From: Vibrio sp. Isolate34
Lineage (GTDB): Bacteria > Pseudomonadota > Gammaproteobacteria > Enterobacterales > Vibrionaceae
DNA: 64,000 nt
Direction of reading: 5' to 3'
NCBI RefSeq assembly: GCF_022397915.1
Contig: NZ_JAKEUO010000001.1
Span: forward strand, 95,255 to 159,254
Below the pieces are notes generated by a model. The model worked only from the letters and a program-made list of their open reading frames with translations, did not search any database and was not told the origin of the DNA. Below, in pieces: positions 45,121 to 53,158 of this stretch. A program made the position numbers and the translations under genes. Within the stretch, counting starts at the first letter, position 1, and each line of letters begins with the position of its first letter.

Positions 45121-45993
45121 ATGATGATGACTAGAGGAACGCAACTCAAAATATACTTGGCGAACGGCTCTGTGACAGGTATTCGACATGCTGAAATTGT
45201 GAACTGGACGGGTCAGGCTATTGCGGTTCCTAGAGTACACATCAAAGAACTCTCTGAGTGGGAGGAAACTCAGCGGCCCGGAGTTTACTTTTTATTTGGT
45301 TACAACGCAGAGAGTGGCAATAGCCTTGTTTACGTTGGAGAAGCAGAACATATTCAAAAACGCTTATCACAACATTTAGCAGGAAAAGAGTTCTGGAATG
45401 AAGCCATTTGCTTTACCAATAAAGATGAAAACTTAACGAAAGCACACGTTAAGTATCTTGAAGCTCGTTTGATCGAAATTATCTTAGAGTCAAAACGATA
45501 TGACCTCGATAATGAAAAGCAGCCACCGACATCTTCATTACCCAGAGGTGAAAGAGATGCCATGGAGACCTTTATTGACAACATTCGCACTGTTATCGGT
45601 TCTTTAGGGCACAAGCTGTTGGAATCGAAGGTGTCTCAAACGAATGCTCCCTTATCAAGCGAACCAGAGAGTATGGTGCTGCAGCTCAAGGTAAAAAAAG
45701 TCAATGCTAAGGCAATGCTTACGGATGAAGGCATTGTCGTTTTGAAAGGGTCTCAGGCACTAACAATAGCTCAGCCTAGTTTATCTAAAGGCTATACGAA
45801 GCTACGTAGTAACCTAGAAGATAAAGGGATTCTAGCGTCATCAGGAGACCGCCTAGTGGCAACCGAAGACATTCTATTTACTAGCGCCTCTCAAGCCGCC
45901 GCAGTGCTGCTTGGTTACCCTTGCAGCGGACCCGACTATTGGAGAAGTACTACGGGTAAAACACTGAAAGAAATTGAAGCGGAATCTATTTAG
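45121..45993 (+). CDS. GIY-YIG nuclease-fold protein with C-terminal DUF4357
   Basis: 290 residues. GIY-YIG motifs are present as GVYFLFGYN and SLVYVGEAEHIQKRLSQHLA (about 58-85), and a Glu follows later (KYLEARLIE). The C-terminus (SLSKGYTKLRSNLEDKGILA onward, ending in DYWRSTTGKTLKEIE) matches DUF4357, which often accompanies type I R-M systems and defence islands. It is divergent from hsdM and convergent with, and four bases overlapping, the SF2 helicase gene. A modulating or nicking role is possible but unproven. Confidence 0.8.
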   Translation: MMMTRGTQLKIYLANGSVTGIRHAEIVNWTGQAIAVPRVHIKELSEWEETQRPGVYFLFGYNAESGNSLVYVGEAEHIQKRLSQHLAGKEFWNEAICFTNKDENLTKAHVKYLEARLIEIILESKRYDLDNEKQPPTSSLPRGERDAMETFIDNIRTVIGSLGHKLLESKVSQTNAPLSSEPESMVLQLKVKKVNAKAMLTDEGIVVLKGSQALTIAQPSLSKGYTKLRSNLEDKGILASSGDRLVATEDILFTSASQAAAVLLGYPCSGPDYWRSTTGKTLKEIEAESI

Positions 45994-47372
45994 ATAAATG
46001 CGGCGATAACTCGCTGTTTAAATTGGCCTAACCTCAGTTCATCAAATGCTAAAGTGAACCCTGCATTGTTTGAATTCATCATATCTGAAGTTTCTCCCCA
46101 ACTGAGTAAGCTTGGTTGGGGTCGATTAGATTGAACGCTTTCCGATACAGGGCTTGATGGTAGGCGTTTTTCATCAATAGCACTCGGCACATTATTCTCT
46201 TGTTTAATGTACATGCAGCTATCAGGAATATCCTGCTCAATTCTTTCAGCAAACCCAATCAGACTTTCTTCAGCAAAGGTATACAACCACGCTTCTTGGT
46301 TGGGTGAATCATTGATTCTTAAAATTCGCCCGAGTACTTGCCTGAAGTAGAGTTCCGTTTTTACCGAACTCATATGGCAGCAAACCTGAAGCCTTGGAAT
46401 ATCCGTACCTTCACTTATCATCCCAACACTGACTATCCACTGAACCTTTGAGTGACGAAACGACTCAATTTCATTTAACGGATCATCATGGTGATAGGTC
46501 ACTAAGCATGCTGATTGATTAAAGTGCTCAACCAGTCGCTTTTGAATGTCTTTAGCGTGCTTAATAGAAGATGCGACCACCAAGCCTCCAGCACTTGGGG
46601 AGTCTTGCCTTATCTGCGCTAGCTTTTGGCAACCACTATTCAATATGTAATTCATAGCGTCTTCGTTATGAATGACGCTTTGATAAGAGACATCGGATTG
46701 TTTCAGGCAATCAAGAATCGAAACGAAGTGTTGATTGTCACTACCAGCTTTAATGCTCAGGTGTTCATTATCTATCAAAACGATTTTAGGGCGGCGGCAT
46801 ACTTCGTCTTCAACAGCTTGTTGCAAACCGTATTGGTAATCGCAAACAACCTTACCCTCAGGGTCGGAATATTCAGCCATGACAATCGGTAGTCGATCAG
46901 AACGCCAAGGCGTGCCCGATAGCGCCAGAGTGTAACGAGCAAAGCCTTGGATCTTCGAGACAATTTCTAGCCCCCATGAGTTTGACCGCCCCTCATCATC
47001 AAACGAACAATGGTGGATCTCATCAAATACCACTAGTACTCGATACTTACTGACGGTGCTCCAAAAGTTTTCATCCAAAAAACGGATTGATTGGTAGGTG
47101 TAAGAGCCCCCAAGAGAACCCAAACCTCCATTAAAGGAACATTCGAGCTTCCATGAAAAGGTCTTTTGCATCCCTTCAGCAACAGTCAGAGAGGGCGAGA
47201 AGCACAGCACTAAGTCAATCATGCCTATTTCAAATAACCGACTCGCCACCTCGGCGGCCATAACGGTTTTACCCGCTCCAGGGGTTGCTTGACAGAAGAA
47301 GTGTGAATGCTTGTTTAAAGTGAATTTCTCGATAACTTGAGCTGCACACTCGGCTTGCCATGCTCTTAACAT
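45990..47372 (-). CDS. DEAD/DEAH-box (DEIH) SF2 helicase of the transposon's Xre-linked operon
   Basis: 460 residues. Walker A is CQATPGAGKTVMAAEVASRL, motif II DEIH (VVFDEIHHC), motif III SGTPWRSD and motif VI QVLGRILRIN. This is a short two-domain UvsW/RecG-like motor without extra domains. It overlaps the upstream 181-residue gene by seven bases and so is co-translated with it. Their promoter shares its operators with xre, which suggests a role tied to the transposon rather than independent cargo. Confidence 0.85.
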   Translation of the reverse strand: MLRAWQAECAAQVIEKFTLNKHSHFFCQATPGAGKTVMAAEVASRLFEIGMIDLVLCFSPSLTVAEGMQKTFSWKLECSFNGGLGSLGGSYTYQSIRFLDENFWSTVSKYRVLVVFDEIHHCSFDDEGRSNSWGLEIVSKIQGFARYTLALSGTPWRSDRLPIVMAEYSDPEGKVVCDYQYGLQQAVEDEVCRRPKIVLIDNEHLSIKAGSDNQHFVSILDCLKQSDVSYQSVIHNEDAMNYILNSGCQKLAQIRQDSPSAGGLVVASSIKHAKDIQKRLVEHFNQSACLVTYHHDDPLNEIESFRHSKVQWIVSVGMISEGTDIPRLQVCCHMSSVKTELYFRQVLGRILRINDSPNQEAWLYTFAEESLIGFAERIEQDIPDSCMYIKQENNVPSAIDEKRLPSSPVSESVQSNRPQPSLLSWGETSDMMNSNNAGFTLAFDELRLGQFKQRVIAAFI

Positions 47373-47911
47373 TGAGGAGCCTTGCTTTGCGCGACTTGCA
47401 TCCAGTTGGTTAGTGCATTAATTCTGCCTAATAGCTTGGCTGAGCGTTCTCTTGCCGCATTAAATAGCGGCTGCATATCTTGCTTGTTGTTTGGGAAACG
47501 CGTTAACAACGATTGGTATTCCTCAATCTCGCCTAAAGTAATCGCCAACTCGCCTTCATGTTGCTTCTTCTCTTGCTCTAGTGCATTTAGAGAGCACTCT
47601 GGAGTTTGAGCAGCTATTGAATCGACTTTAGCTTTCCTATTTCTAGCCACTCTAGGCTCAATTGTGAGCGCTTTGAATTCGTTAGTTTGATGGTAGCGTT
47701 TGTCTCTACGAGCCCCGATGACAGAAAGCCAACCTTTCTCCTCAAGTGATAGAAGTTGCTTATAAACATACTTTCGAGCCTCGACCTTGCTCGGGAAGGT
47801 TGAAGCACTGTTTAGCAAAGCATCCCTAGCTTCTGTGACGGAGAAGTTATCCATCCCTTTCTCAATCAATAGGTTAAACATGTGAGGGTTAATTCTGGTT
47901 ACTTTCTTCAT
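47366..47911 (-). CDS. Winged-helix-like / coiled-coil protein of the Xre-linked operon
   Basis: 181 residues. The N-terminal 75 residues look like a winged helix (TEARDALLNSASTFPSKVEARK then LLSLEEKGWLSVIGARRDKR). The rest is a predicted coiled coil (ALEQEKKQHEGELAITLGEI). It starts 20 bp from operator O1 and precedes the helicase gene. No named family recognised; probably a DNA-binding partner of the helicase. Confidence 0.65.
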   Translation of the reverse strand: MKKVTRINPHMFNLLIEKGMDNFSVTEARDALLNSASTFPSKVEARKYVYKQLLSLEEKGWLSVIGARRDKRYHQTNEFKALTIEPRVARNRKAKVDSIAAQTPECSLNALEQEKKQHEGELAITLGEIEEYQSLLTRFPNNKQDMQPLFNAARERSAKLLGRINALTNWMQVAQSKAPQC

Positions 47912-47931
47912 GTGACTCTTACAGGCAATAA

Positions 47932-47984
47932 AACTTAGGATTGCTAAGTATACAAAAATCAGTAAAACTTAGACAATCTAAGTT
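47932..47984. promoter_or_regulatory. Twin Xre operators between the helicase operon and xre
   Basis: O1 (47932-47950) is AACTTAG-GATTG-CTAAGTA and O2 (47966-47984) is AACTTAG-ACAAT-CTAAGTT; their centres are 34 bp apart. They lie between divergent genes, so Xre can control its own promoter and that of the helicase operon. A third copy precedes tniQ. Confidence 0.8.
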
Positions 47985-48011
47985 ATCTAAAGGTTGAAAA
48001 GAAATGTGTAA

Positions 48012-48320
48012 GTGCAAAAAGACAACCCCATCCCAGCGAGGCTCAAAGCTGCGCGTAAAAAAGCCAAGATCACCCAAAAAGATTTAGGGGTGAAAATTGG
48101 TATGGAGCAAAGTTCTGCTAGCGGTCGTATGAATCATTACGAGAAAGGCAGACATGTACCCGATATTGGTACGCTTGAACGTATGGCTGAAGAGTTAGAT
48201 GTGCCGCTAAACTACTTTTTCTGTAGGAGCGAATTGAGCGCTGAGTTAGCGTGCGCCATTGATAAGATGAGTGATGAAGAGAAGGCGGTGTTGCTGGAGA
48301 ACCTAAAGAGCGAGAAGTAA
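48012..48320 (+). CDS. xre: Xre/Cro-family regulator of the CAST
   Basis: 102 residues, GTG start at 48012. A classical helix-turn-helix (KITQKDLGVKIGMEQSSASG and NHYEKGRHVPDIGTLERMAE) is followed by a short dimerisation tail. In I-F3 elements Xre regulators of this type control guide RNA and tniQ-cas expression, like controller proteins of restriction systems. The stop is three bases from the tnsC stop (convergent). Its operators are described at 47932-47984 and 28182-28204. Confidence 0.88.
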   Translation: MQKDNPIPARLKAARKKAKITQKDLGVKIGMEQSSASGRMNHYEKGRHVPDIGTLERMAEELDVPLNYFFCRSELSAELACAIDKMSDEEKAVLLENLKSEK

Positions 48321-48323
48321 TGC

Positions 48324-49385
48324 TTAAGCTTTAAGTCCATTTTTGCTCAATAACATGCTCAACGGAATTGCATCCGTAAATCGTGGGGCTAGTATCTTAT
48401 CTTCTGAAGTAATGGCATTTAGGTTGTAAGACGATCCAGAGTCAATTTGATGAAGACGAAGCTCCTCTGCAGGACAATTAAAGGGATTATCCAAGTAGGG
48501 AAACTTAAATGAAAACGTGCGCGACAATATCTCTTTGTCTATCGTATCGACGTTCTCATTGAAACTCATAAGTAGTGCGTCTTTCAAGAAGTGCTTTAAC
48601 GCTCGGCACTCCCCTCTACACATAATAAACAAAGGATATAACACTTCATTTGTTGTAAGCACTGGCGGTTCATCAAAGCCCATTCTCGCACTCAAACCAG
48701 CAATAAATTTAGCAAAGTGCTTTTTTTGCTCCAAGTCAAAATTATAAGATGTCGTTCCACTCGAATGGCTGTTAGCTTTCAACAGCTTGAAATAGTTAAT
48801 CTTCCGTCTCCAACTTAATCGCGAATTCCATTGTGCCTCTGTCGCTATTACATCAGCATATGGCATACCAACCAGCACAAACGAGACTTTTGCTTCTTCA
48901 CTTATATATTTGAACGTATTAGCAATAGCTTGCCTTTCTTCTGCTGTAGAAAACTCCACAAGCTCTTGAATTTCATTGACGATAATTAGCTCAACAGATT
49001 TACGTTTAAGTTGCTTTACAACAGCCTCACCAAGAGCAATTTCATTACGTCGTCGGGTACCTCTTCCACCTGACTTTCCATCTAAATCGACTAAAAACTG
49101 CGTAAGCGTGTTCTGTTCATTTATGCGGCTTGGCACTCTGGTGCTAAGAACAGGTTGTTTACTCCAAGTTGAACTAGGCGGGAAGCGTGATAGATAATTG
49201 TTAATCAAAGCCGTCTTTCCACTTCCGGCCTCACCAGTTAACAACAAAGACTCCGGTTCACCGCCAAGGGAGTGATTAAAACGAAGCTGATCGAAGATAG
49301 AGTAGATTTCAGTTATTGCAGGGTACTCGATAAAGCTGGTTTCAAAAGATCTTAGCTGCTCAAACTGGCTAGACGTTAAGTTCAA
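48324..49385 (-). CDS. tnsC: TnsC AAA+ transposition regulator
   Basis: 353 residues from a TTG start at 49383-49385, one base after the tnsB stop, with GAGGGG about eight bases upstream. An upstream ATG at 49439 would overlap tnsB by 53 bases and lacks such a site. Walker A is GEAGSGKTA (51-59) and Walker B is VELIIVNEIQEL. TnsC forms an ATP-dependent filament on DNA at the TniQ-Cascade target and activates TnsA-TnsB. Confidence 0.9.
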   Translation of the reverse strand: MNLTSSQFEQLRSFETSFIEYPAITEIYSIFDQLRFNHSLGGEPESLLLTGEAGSGKTALINNYLSRFPPSSTWSKQPVLSTRVPSRINEQNTLTQFLVDLDGKSGGRGTRRRNEIALGEAVVKQLKRKSVELIIVNEIQELVEFSTAEERQAIANTFKYISEEAKVSFVLVGMPYADVIATEAQWNSRLSWRRKINYFKLLKANSHSSGTTSYNFDLEQKKHFAKFIAGLSARMGFDEPPVLTTNEVLYPLFIMCRGECRALKHFLKDALLMSFNENVDTIDKEILSRTFSFKFPYLDNPFNCPAEELRLHQIDSGSSYNLNAITSEDKILAPRFTDAIPLSMLLSKNGLKA

Positions 49386-49386
49386 A

Positions 49387-51252
49387 TTAATACCCCTCAA
49401 TATCTTCAAAATCATCATCAGATAATTGCTCTGAGACATCGAACACTACCGTGGTTTCTTGTTTTACTGGAGTCGTATTGATTGAGCCTGGTCCGTCTGA
49501 GCCCACATCATTAAACTTTGCTAATTTCGAAGTATTGCCCGTTTTAGGCAAGCTAGCCTTATTGCTTTTTGCACCGCGGAATCTATCGGTTTCTTCCTGA
49601 ATACGTTTCTTCATATACAGAAATGTATCCGCAAGCGCCTCATCATCAGCAAGCTGCTTAGTGTTAAGCCTGCGTACTTTTTGTATGCGCTCATGTTCAA
49701 AAAGGGACAGTCCTTTTGTATATCCACTGTTGTCTACCACTGGAACTTTTATGTACCTTTTTTCCGATTCTAGATAAACATGGATGTAGCTGATATCTGA
49801 AGGGTCTGTTTTGGTCTTAACAAACAGCTTTTTGCCATTGTTGGACGCCCAATATTTACGGTATTCAATAAGTTCGGAGGACTGATAGCGTAGGTTATGA
49901 AGCCTGATCCCTGCCACTCCAATAGTTCGGTGTCTAAGCAAACCTAGCTCAACTCTCAACTGCTCCTTCTCAGCACCAACGTAGTAGGAGGGAGTCCATT
50001 CCGATTGGTTCCACTTGTGGTATGGAATATCACGTTCTCTTGAATCTGGTGCCATGTGGTAATAATCGACAATCCATTTATGAAGTAATTCAAGAAATAC
50101 AGAAACTCTAACCACCGCATCCTTCTTTGGGTTGTAATCTTGTAGTTGAGTAGGGTTGGTGAATGTTTTTCCAGGTAGTGAATTCACTAACCCTTTGTTC
50201 ATCTGATCAAACAGTTTTTCTATCCCAGACTTTCGCCAAGGTTTAGCGGCTTGGCTGTATTGGATATCAGACACTAGAGGCCGTAACGAATCTTCCAAGC
50301 TTTGGCTCCAAAACTCGGCACCATTGTCGACAACTAAACAGTCAATCTTACCGTGGCAAGGCCATTCATTATCAATAGATGGATACCTTTGCTTTACCCA
50401 ACTCTTATCTAGTAGCGAGTTCAATAGCGCCTTCCTGACAGAATCAAAACTAGGCTCTCTAAAGTTGATACTGCACCCAACGATACATTTACTGAAGCGG
50501 TCATATAGCATCGTCAGATAGGGTCGTCCCAAAGGAATATCTAGCTCGTCATCAATCAAAATTACTGGGACTGGTGTATGGTCAATTTCGACATACTCCA
50601 TTGGTTTGGTCGAAACTACTTGCTGACCAACCGAGCGAAATTCTCGGTCTGCGTATCGTTTACCAAACCTTGCACTCGCTACCTCATAAGGAGGTAAGTC
50701 GTGTATTCGATTGTAAAAAGAACGTTCGGCAATTGGTTTTATTTTCCCCTCGACAATCCCACGATTTAATTGAATCACTCGACTCTTATAGTATCGATAT
50801 GCTTCAGCAGCACTTAAGCGTTCACGAGTCAGGTATATGCTGTTAATTGCTTCATCAACTAAAGATTGAGAATCGAACTCTTTTTGTCGATTGCCTTTAA
50901 ACGTATGCTTAGGAATAAGCGCACATGGGTCTTTACCCGCTTCAAAGTAAGATTTTTTCCAAGTTGCTAAAGTTCGCCAACTCGGGGGAATGAGTTGTAA
51001 TTCCGATTCCACAAGAGTTAAGAGAGGGTTCAAGTTTTTCTCGGTCCATCCGCCTTTTAAACGCTTCTCTACGAACGCGATGATTTTGATACGACGGATA
51101 ACTTCTTGCTGTACCTTCGGTGATTGAGAATCAATAGTTGAGGAGATTTCAATAGGTTCATGAATTAGCTCTATTGGAAGCGGCTGAGACTCACCTTCTG
51201 AAGCTTCAAACTCATCAAAGAACCCAAATATGTTATTAGAGTCCGATGGCAT
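49387..51252 (-). CDS. tnsB: TnsB DDE transposase
   Basis: 621 residues from ATG 51250-51252, two bases after the tnsA stop; the frame upstream overlaps tnsA. The retroviral-integrase fold has the catalytic triad in YVEIDHTPVPVILID (Asp near 223), CLVVDNGAEFWS (Asp near 308) and KSGIEKLFDQMN (Glu near 343). It binds the 20-bp repeats at both ends, and makes the 3' cuts and joins them to the target. The C-terminus (about 540-621) is the flexible TnsC-contacting tail. Confidence 0.95.
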   Translation of the reverse strand: MPSDSNNIFGFFDEFEASEGESQPLPIELIHEPIEISSTIDSQSPKVQQEVIRRIKIIAFVEKRLKGGWTEKNLNPLLTLVESELQLIPPSWRTLATWKKSYFEAGKDPCALIPKHTFKGNRQKEFDSQSLVDEAINSIYLTRERLSAAEAYRYYKSRVIQLNRGIVEGKIKPIAERSFYNRIHDLPPYEVASARFGKRYADREFRSVGQQVVSTKPMEYVEIDHTPVPVILIDDELDIPLGRPYLTMLYDRFSKCIVGCSINFREPSFDSVRKALLNSLLDKSWVKQRYPSIDNEWPCHGKIDCLVVDNGAEFWSQSLEDSLRPLVSDIQYSQAAKPWRKSGIEKLFDQMNKGLVNSLPGKTFTNPTQLQDYNPKKDAVVRVSVFLELLHKWIVDYYHMAPDSRERDIPYHKWNQSEWTPSYYVGAEKEQLRVELGLLRHRTIGVAGIRLHNLRYQSSELIEYRKYWASNNGKKLFVKTKTDPSDISYIHVYLESEKRYIKVPVVDNSGYTKGLSLFEHERIQKVRRLNTKQLADDEALADTFLYMKKRIQEETDRFRGAKSNKASLPKTGNTSKLAKFNDVGSDGPGSINTTPVKQETTVVFDVSEQLSDDDFEDIEGY

Positions 51253-51254
51253 AG

Positions 51255-51878
51255 TTAGCACCAAACGTAAGTTTCGAGGCCAAAGCCAATATTGTTGACG
51301 TCTGTTTGAACTTGCCCCGAAGAGATCCAAGGAAGAGTAGAGATAAGTGTGTCCTGTTCCGATAATCCGAAATACAAAGACACCTCTTGTAGCTGCACCA
51401 TTTGTTTACGTTGAATAAACGCTAACACTAACTTTTGAAACTCAGTAACAGTTCGCAATCCGGAATAACGATGCAGTAACTTAAAGTTATCTAACGTCGG
51501 TCCCATTCTAATTTGTTTCTCAGTAACCAAAACTAAGCGTCTGTTGAACTCATTCAACGCAACTCTTTGTTTCTCTTCAAATCTATTCCTGAAATCAGGT
51601 TTGAGAATCTGACTAGAGTGTTTTACTTCGAAGAGGGTTGACTGCTCGTTGTGATCTGTTACTAAAAAATCTGGGGTATATCGGCACTTACGACTATTGA
51701 ATTGATAGTGGAAGCCAAAAGGTTGAGAGGTAAAACTTTTAATGTTTGCGTTATATTCGAGGTGAAAGCAGAAATCGAACTCCAAAATGGAGAGAGTGCG
51801 AACAACAGCATCATTCTTCAAGCTCATGAACTTACAGATGTTGTGTACGTGAGATGATTTCTTGGTTTGGTCGAACAT
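51255..51878 (-). CDS. tnsA: TnsA endonuclease
   Basis: 207 residues. The restriction-enzyme-like core has CRYTPDFLV (Asp 70) and TLFEVKHSSQ (Glu 84, Lys 86), followed by a C-terminal winged helix. It cuts the 5' ends of the element, giving cut-and-paste transposition. First gene of tnsABC, reading inward from the ffs-proximal end. A truncated relative lies at 21195-21345. Confidence 0.93.
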   Translation of the reverse strand: MFDQTKKSSHVHNICKFMSLKNDAVVRTLSILEFDFCFHLEYNANIKSFTSQPFGFHYQFNSRKCRYTPDFLVTDHNEQSTLFEVKHSSQILKPDFRNRFEEKQRVALNEFNRRLVLVTEKQIRMGPTLDNFKLLHRYSGLRTVTEFQKLVLAFIQRKQMVQLQEVSLYFGLSEQDTLISTLPWISSGQVQTDVNNIGFGLETYVWC

Positions 51879-51919
51879 AGCAAATCACTTTTGTTGTAAA
51901 CCTACAACAAAAAATAGAC

Positions 51920-52007
51920 TATGAAGACTTATGGTGCAAATATGAAGACTTATTATGCAGAAATGAAGAAAGCCTGCAATTTATGCGAACATATATTGCA
52001 GGCTTCA
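51920..52007 (-). repeat. tnsA-proximal transposon end (right end in Tn7 terms) with three TnsB-type sites
   Basis: Twenty-base sites at 51982-52001, 51941-51960 and 51920-51939 follow the pattern YTGCA-NN-ATAAGTYTTCATA. The terminus reads TGAAGCCTGCAA on the minus strand and pairs as an inverted repeat with TGATGCTTGCAA at 21448. Confidence 0.8.
51962..52005 (-). terminator. Transposon-borne terminator for ffs
   Basis: A perfect 11-bp stem (51995-52005 with 51970-51980, 14-nt loop) followed on the minus strand by TCTTCATTTC lies directly after ffs. It is wholly inside the transposon end and overlaps the terminal repeat and the first TnsB site. Confidence 0.7.
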
Positions 52008-52012
52008 TATGG
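52008..52012. repeat. Target-site duplication, ffs side (TATGG)
   Basis: Five bases between the transposon terminus and the 3' end of ffs, overlapping the last two or so bases of the RNA gene. The partner is AATGG at 21443-21447. Confidence 0.5.
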
Positions 52013-52118
52013 GTGGAAGCCCCAGCCACATCCCGGCACACACATCGCCTGCTGCGGCTGCTCCCTTCCAGGCCTGACCGAGTTCACAAGTTAGTGTTGC
52101 GGGAGGACCAGAGCCTCC
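52011..52118 (-). ncRNA. ffs: 4.5S signal recognition particle RNA
   Basis: About 108 nt. It carries the bacterial SRP core (CTCCCGCAAC, GGTCAGG, GGAAGGGAGCAGCC, GTGTGCCGGGATGT), and its 5' GGAGGC pairs with 3' GCTTCC. The RNA binds Ffh and guides membrane proteins to the translocon; it is essential. Its GGAA-loop region (52056-52075) is the target of the transposon's short guide, and its native downstream sequence has been displaced by the insertions. Confidence 0.95.
52056..52075 (-). other. Protospacer of the homing guide within ffs
   Basis: This matches the short spacer at 16 of 20 bases. The 5' flanking dinucleotide is TC rather than the preferred CC; I-F3 effectors are known to be PAM-tolerant. 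The transposon terminus is 48 bp beyond its PAM-distal edge (52008-52055). Confidence 0.8.
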
Positions 52119-52363
52119 ATAGATTCTTTTTCTAAGAGGCTTGCCTCAAAGAGTGATTGGATTATTAAGCATCGCAGCAACCATTGCAAGCACAAAGCGA
52201 CTCTTTTTAAACAAATGTGGTTTAAGTGATTACCCTTTACCCAACACACAGCAAAACTGTCGGATAAAGCATCACCTTTGTCTTTGTTTCACAACACATT
52301 CATTCATTCAAGCTGCTAGTGCTTAGCTCTTCTCAGGAAAAACTAACCATTACCGAATCACAA

Positions 52364-53107
52364 CTAGAGATCGGCGTCTTCGTTCTCTTCCGTGCGGATG
52401 ATGTAGTCTGTCATCCATGCGGTGCCCAACAAACACAACCACACCACAAACACAGGGCTTGGCACTTCAATGCTTGGCGTTATCACCAGAGCAGCAAAGC
52501 CAACCGTGGGCAAAGTCCAACACAAGAGCTTGTTCCAGCGGAAAGTTTTCAATCGATTGAGCGTTTCCATCGATGCCATGATACCCGTGACACACAAGGC
52601 CACCAAAGCCGCATAAGGTAAGTCAGCTATCCATAATGGCAATATCAAACCCAATGACCACCAGCTATGTCGACTCGCGGGTTTCAGGTGATTCGCTGCC
52701 CACCAAATCACGACGATAGACAACGTCTGAAGTGTGGTGATCCAAGGTGCGCCATCAAGCTTTCCTGCCGATTGCGTGACCATAATCCCAACCTGTAAGG
52801 TGGTGACAATCAAACCTGAAATAATCACGACGGACAAACTGCTGCGTCTTGAGAAAACAACCATAAGCAGTGGGAATAGCACCCATGCACTGACTGAAAG
52901 CGTGATTGGCTGTAAAGGAAGGGTTAAACCGTAAGTCGTCATGGCAGCGAGCAAAGCTAAACCTGCAATACCACCCTGCGGCAGAATCCATAATGCAGGA
53001 ATGACCATAGCAAGCACTGGGATGTCCCCTTCACTTAAACTGATTGCTCTAGCGCAAACAACGGCTAATAATGTTGTAATTAGAAATTGAAATGTCGAAA
53101 AAACCAT
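52364..53107 (-). CDS. Multi-pass inner-membrane protein of unknown function
   Basis: 247 residues with about seven to eight hydrophobic helices and no charged catalytic motif. It starts MVFSTFQFLITTLLAVVCAR; the acidic cytoplasmic tail ends RTEENEDADL. I do not recognise a named family. Divergent from the alkyltransferase-like gene. Confidence 0.65.
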   Translation of the reverse strand: MVFSTFQFLITTLLAVVCARAISLSEGDIPVLAMVIPALWILPQGGIAGLALLAAMTTYGLTLPLQPITLSVSAWVLFPLLMVVFSRRSSLSVVIISGLIVTTLQVGIMVTQSAGKLDGAPWITTLQTLSIVVIWWAANHLKPASRHSWWSLGLILPLWIADLPYAALVALCVTGIMASMETLNRLKTFRWNKLLCWTLPTVGFAALVITPSIEVPSPVFVVWLCLLGTAWMTDYIIRTEENEDADL

Positions 53108-53158
53108 AGCTCTCTCCTTCTACCGATCCGTGGTATTAATGAACTAGGAACATTTAGT

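Larger units (their letters stand above)
21448..52007. mobile_element. Type I-F3 CRISPR-associated Tn7-like transposon inserted at ffs
   Basis: 30.6 kb bounded by inverted terminal sequences TGATGC(T)TGCAA and TGAAGCCTGCAA, with TnsB-site arrays at both ends and a near-identical 5-bp flank duplication. It encodes TnsA, TnsB, TnsC, TniQ, a Cas8/5-Cas7-Cas6 effector, a mini-array and Xre, but no Cas1, Cas2 or Cas3. The tnsA end touches the 3' end of the SRP RNA gene, one of the four attachment sites known for I-F3 elements. All core genes are open, so the element may be active. Confidence 0.93.

Noticed and set aside
45121..45993. Homing endonuclease for the GIY-YIG protein
   Set aside because: The DUF4357 tail and R-M neighbourhood fit a defence-associated protein, and there is no intron or intein nearby.
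51941..51964. Placing the transposon terminus at 51959, treating the following hairpin as the host's ffs terminator
   Set aside because: The hairpin's outer arm matches the opposite terminus in inverted orientation over 27 bases, a TnsB-type site lies inside it, and similar hairpins occur at the older junction, so it belongs to the element.
52141..52326. Plus-strand 61-codon frame next to ffs
   Set aside because: No ribosome site or protein-like composition; it overlaps the expected ffs promoter region.
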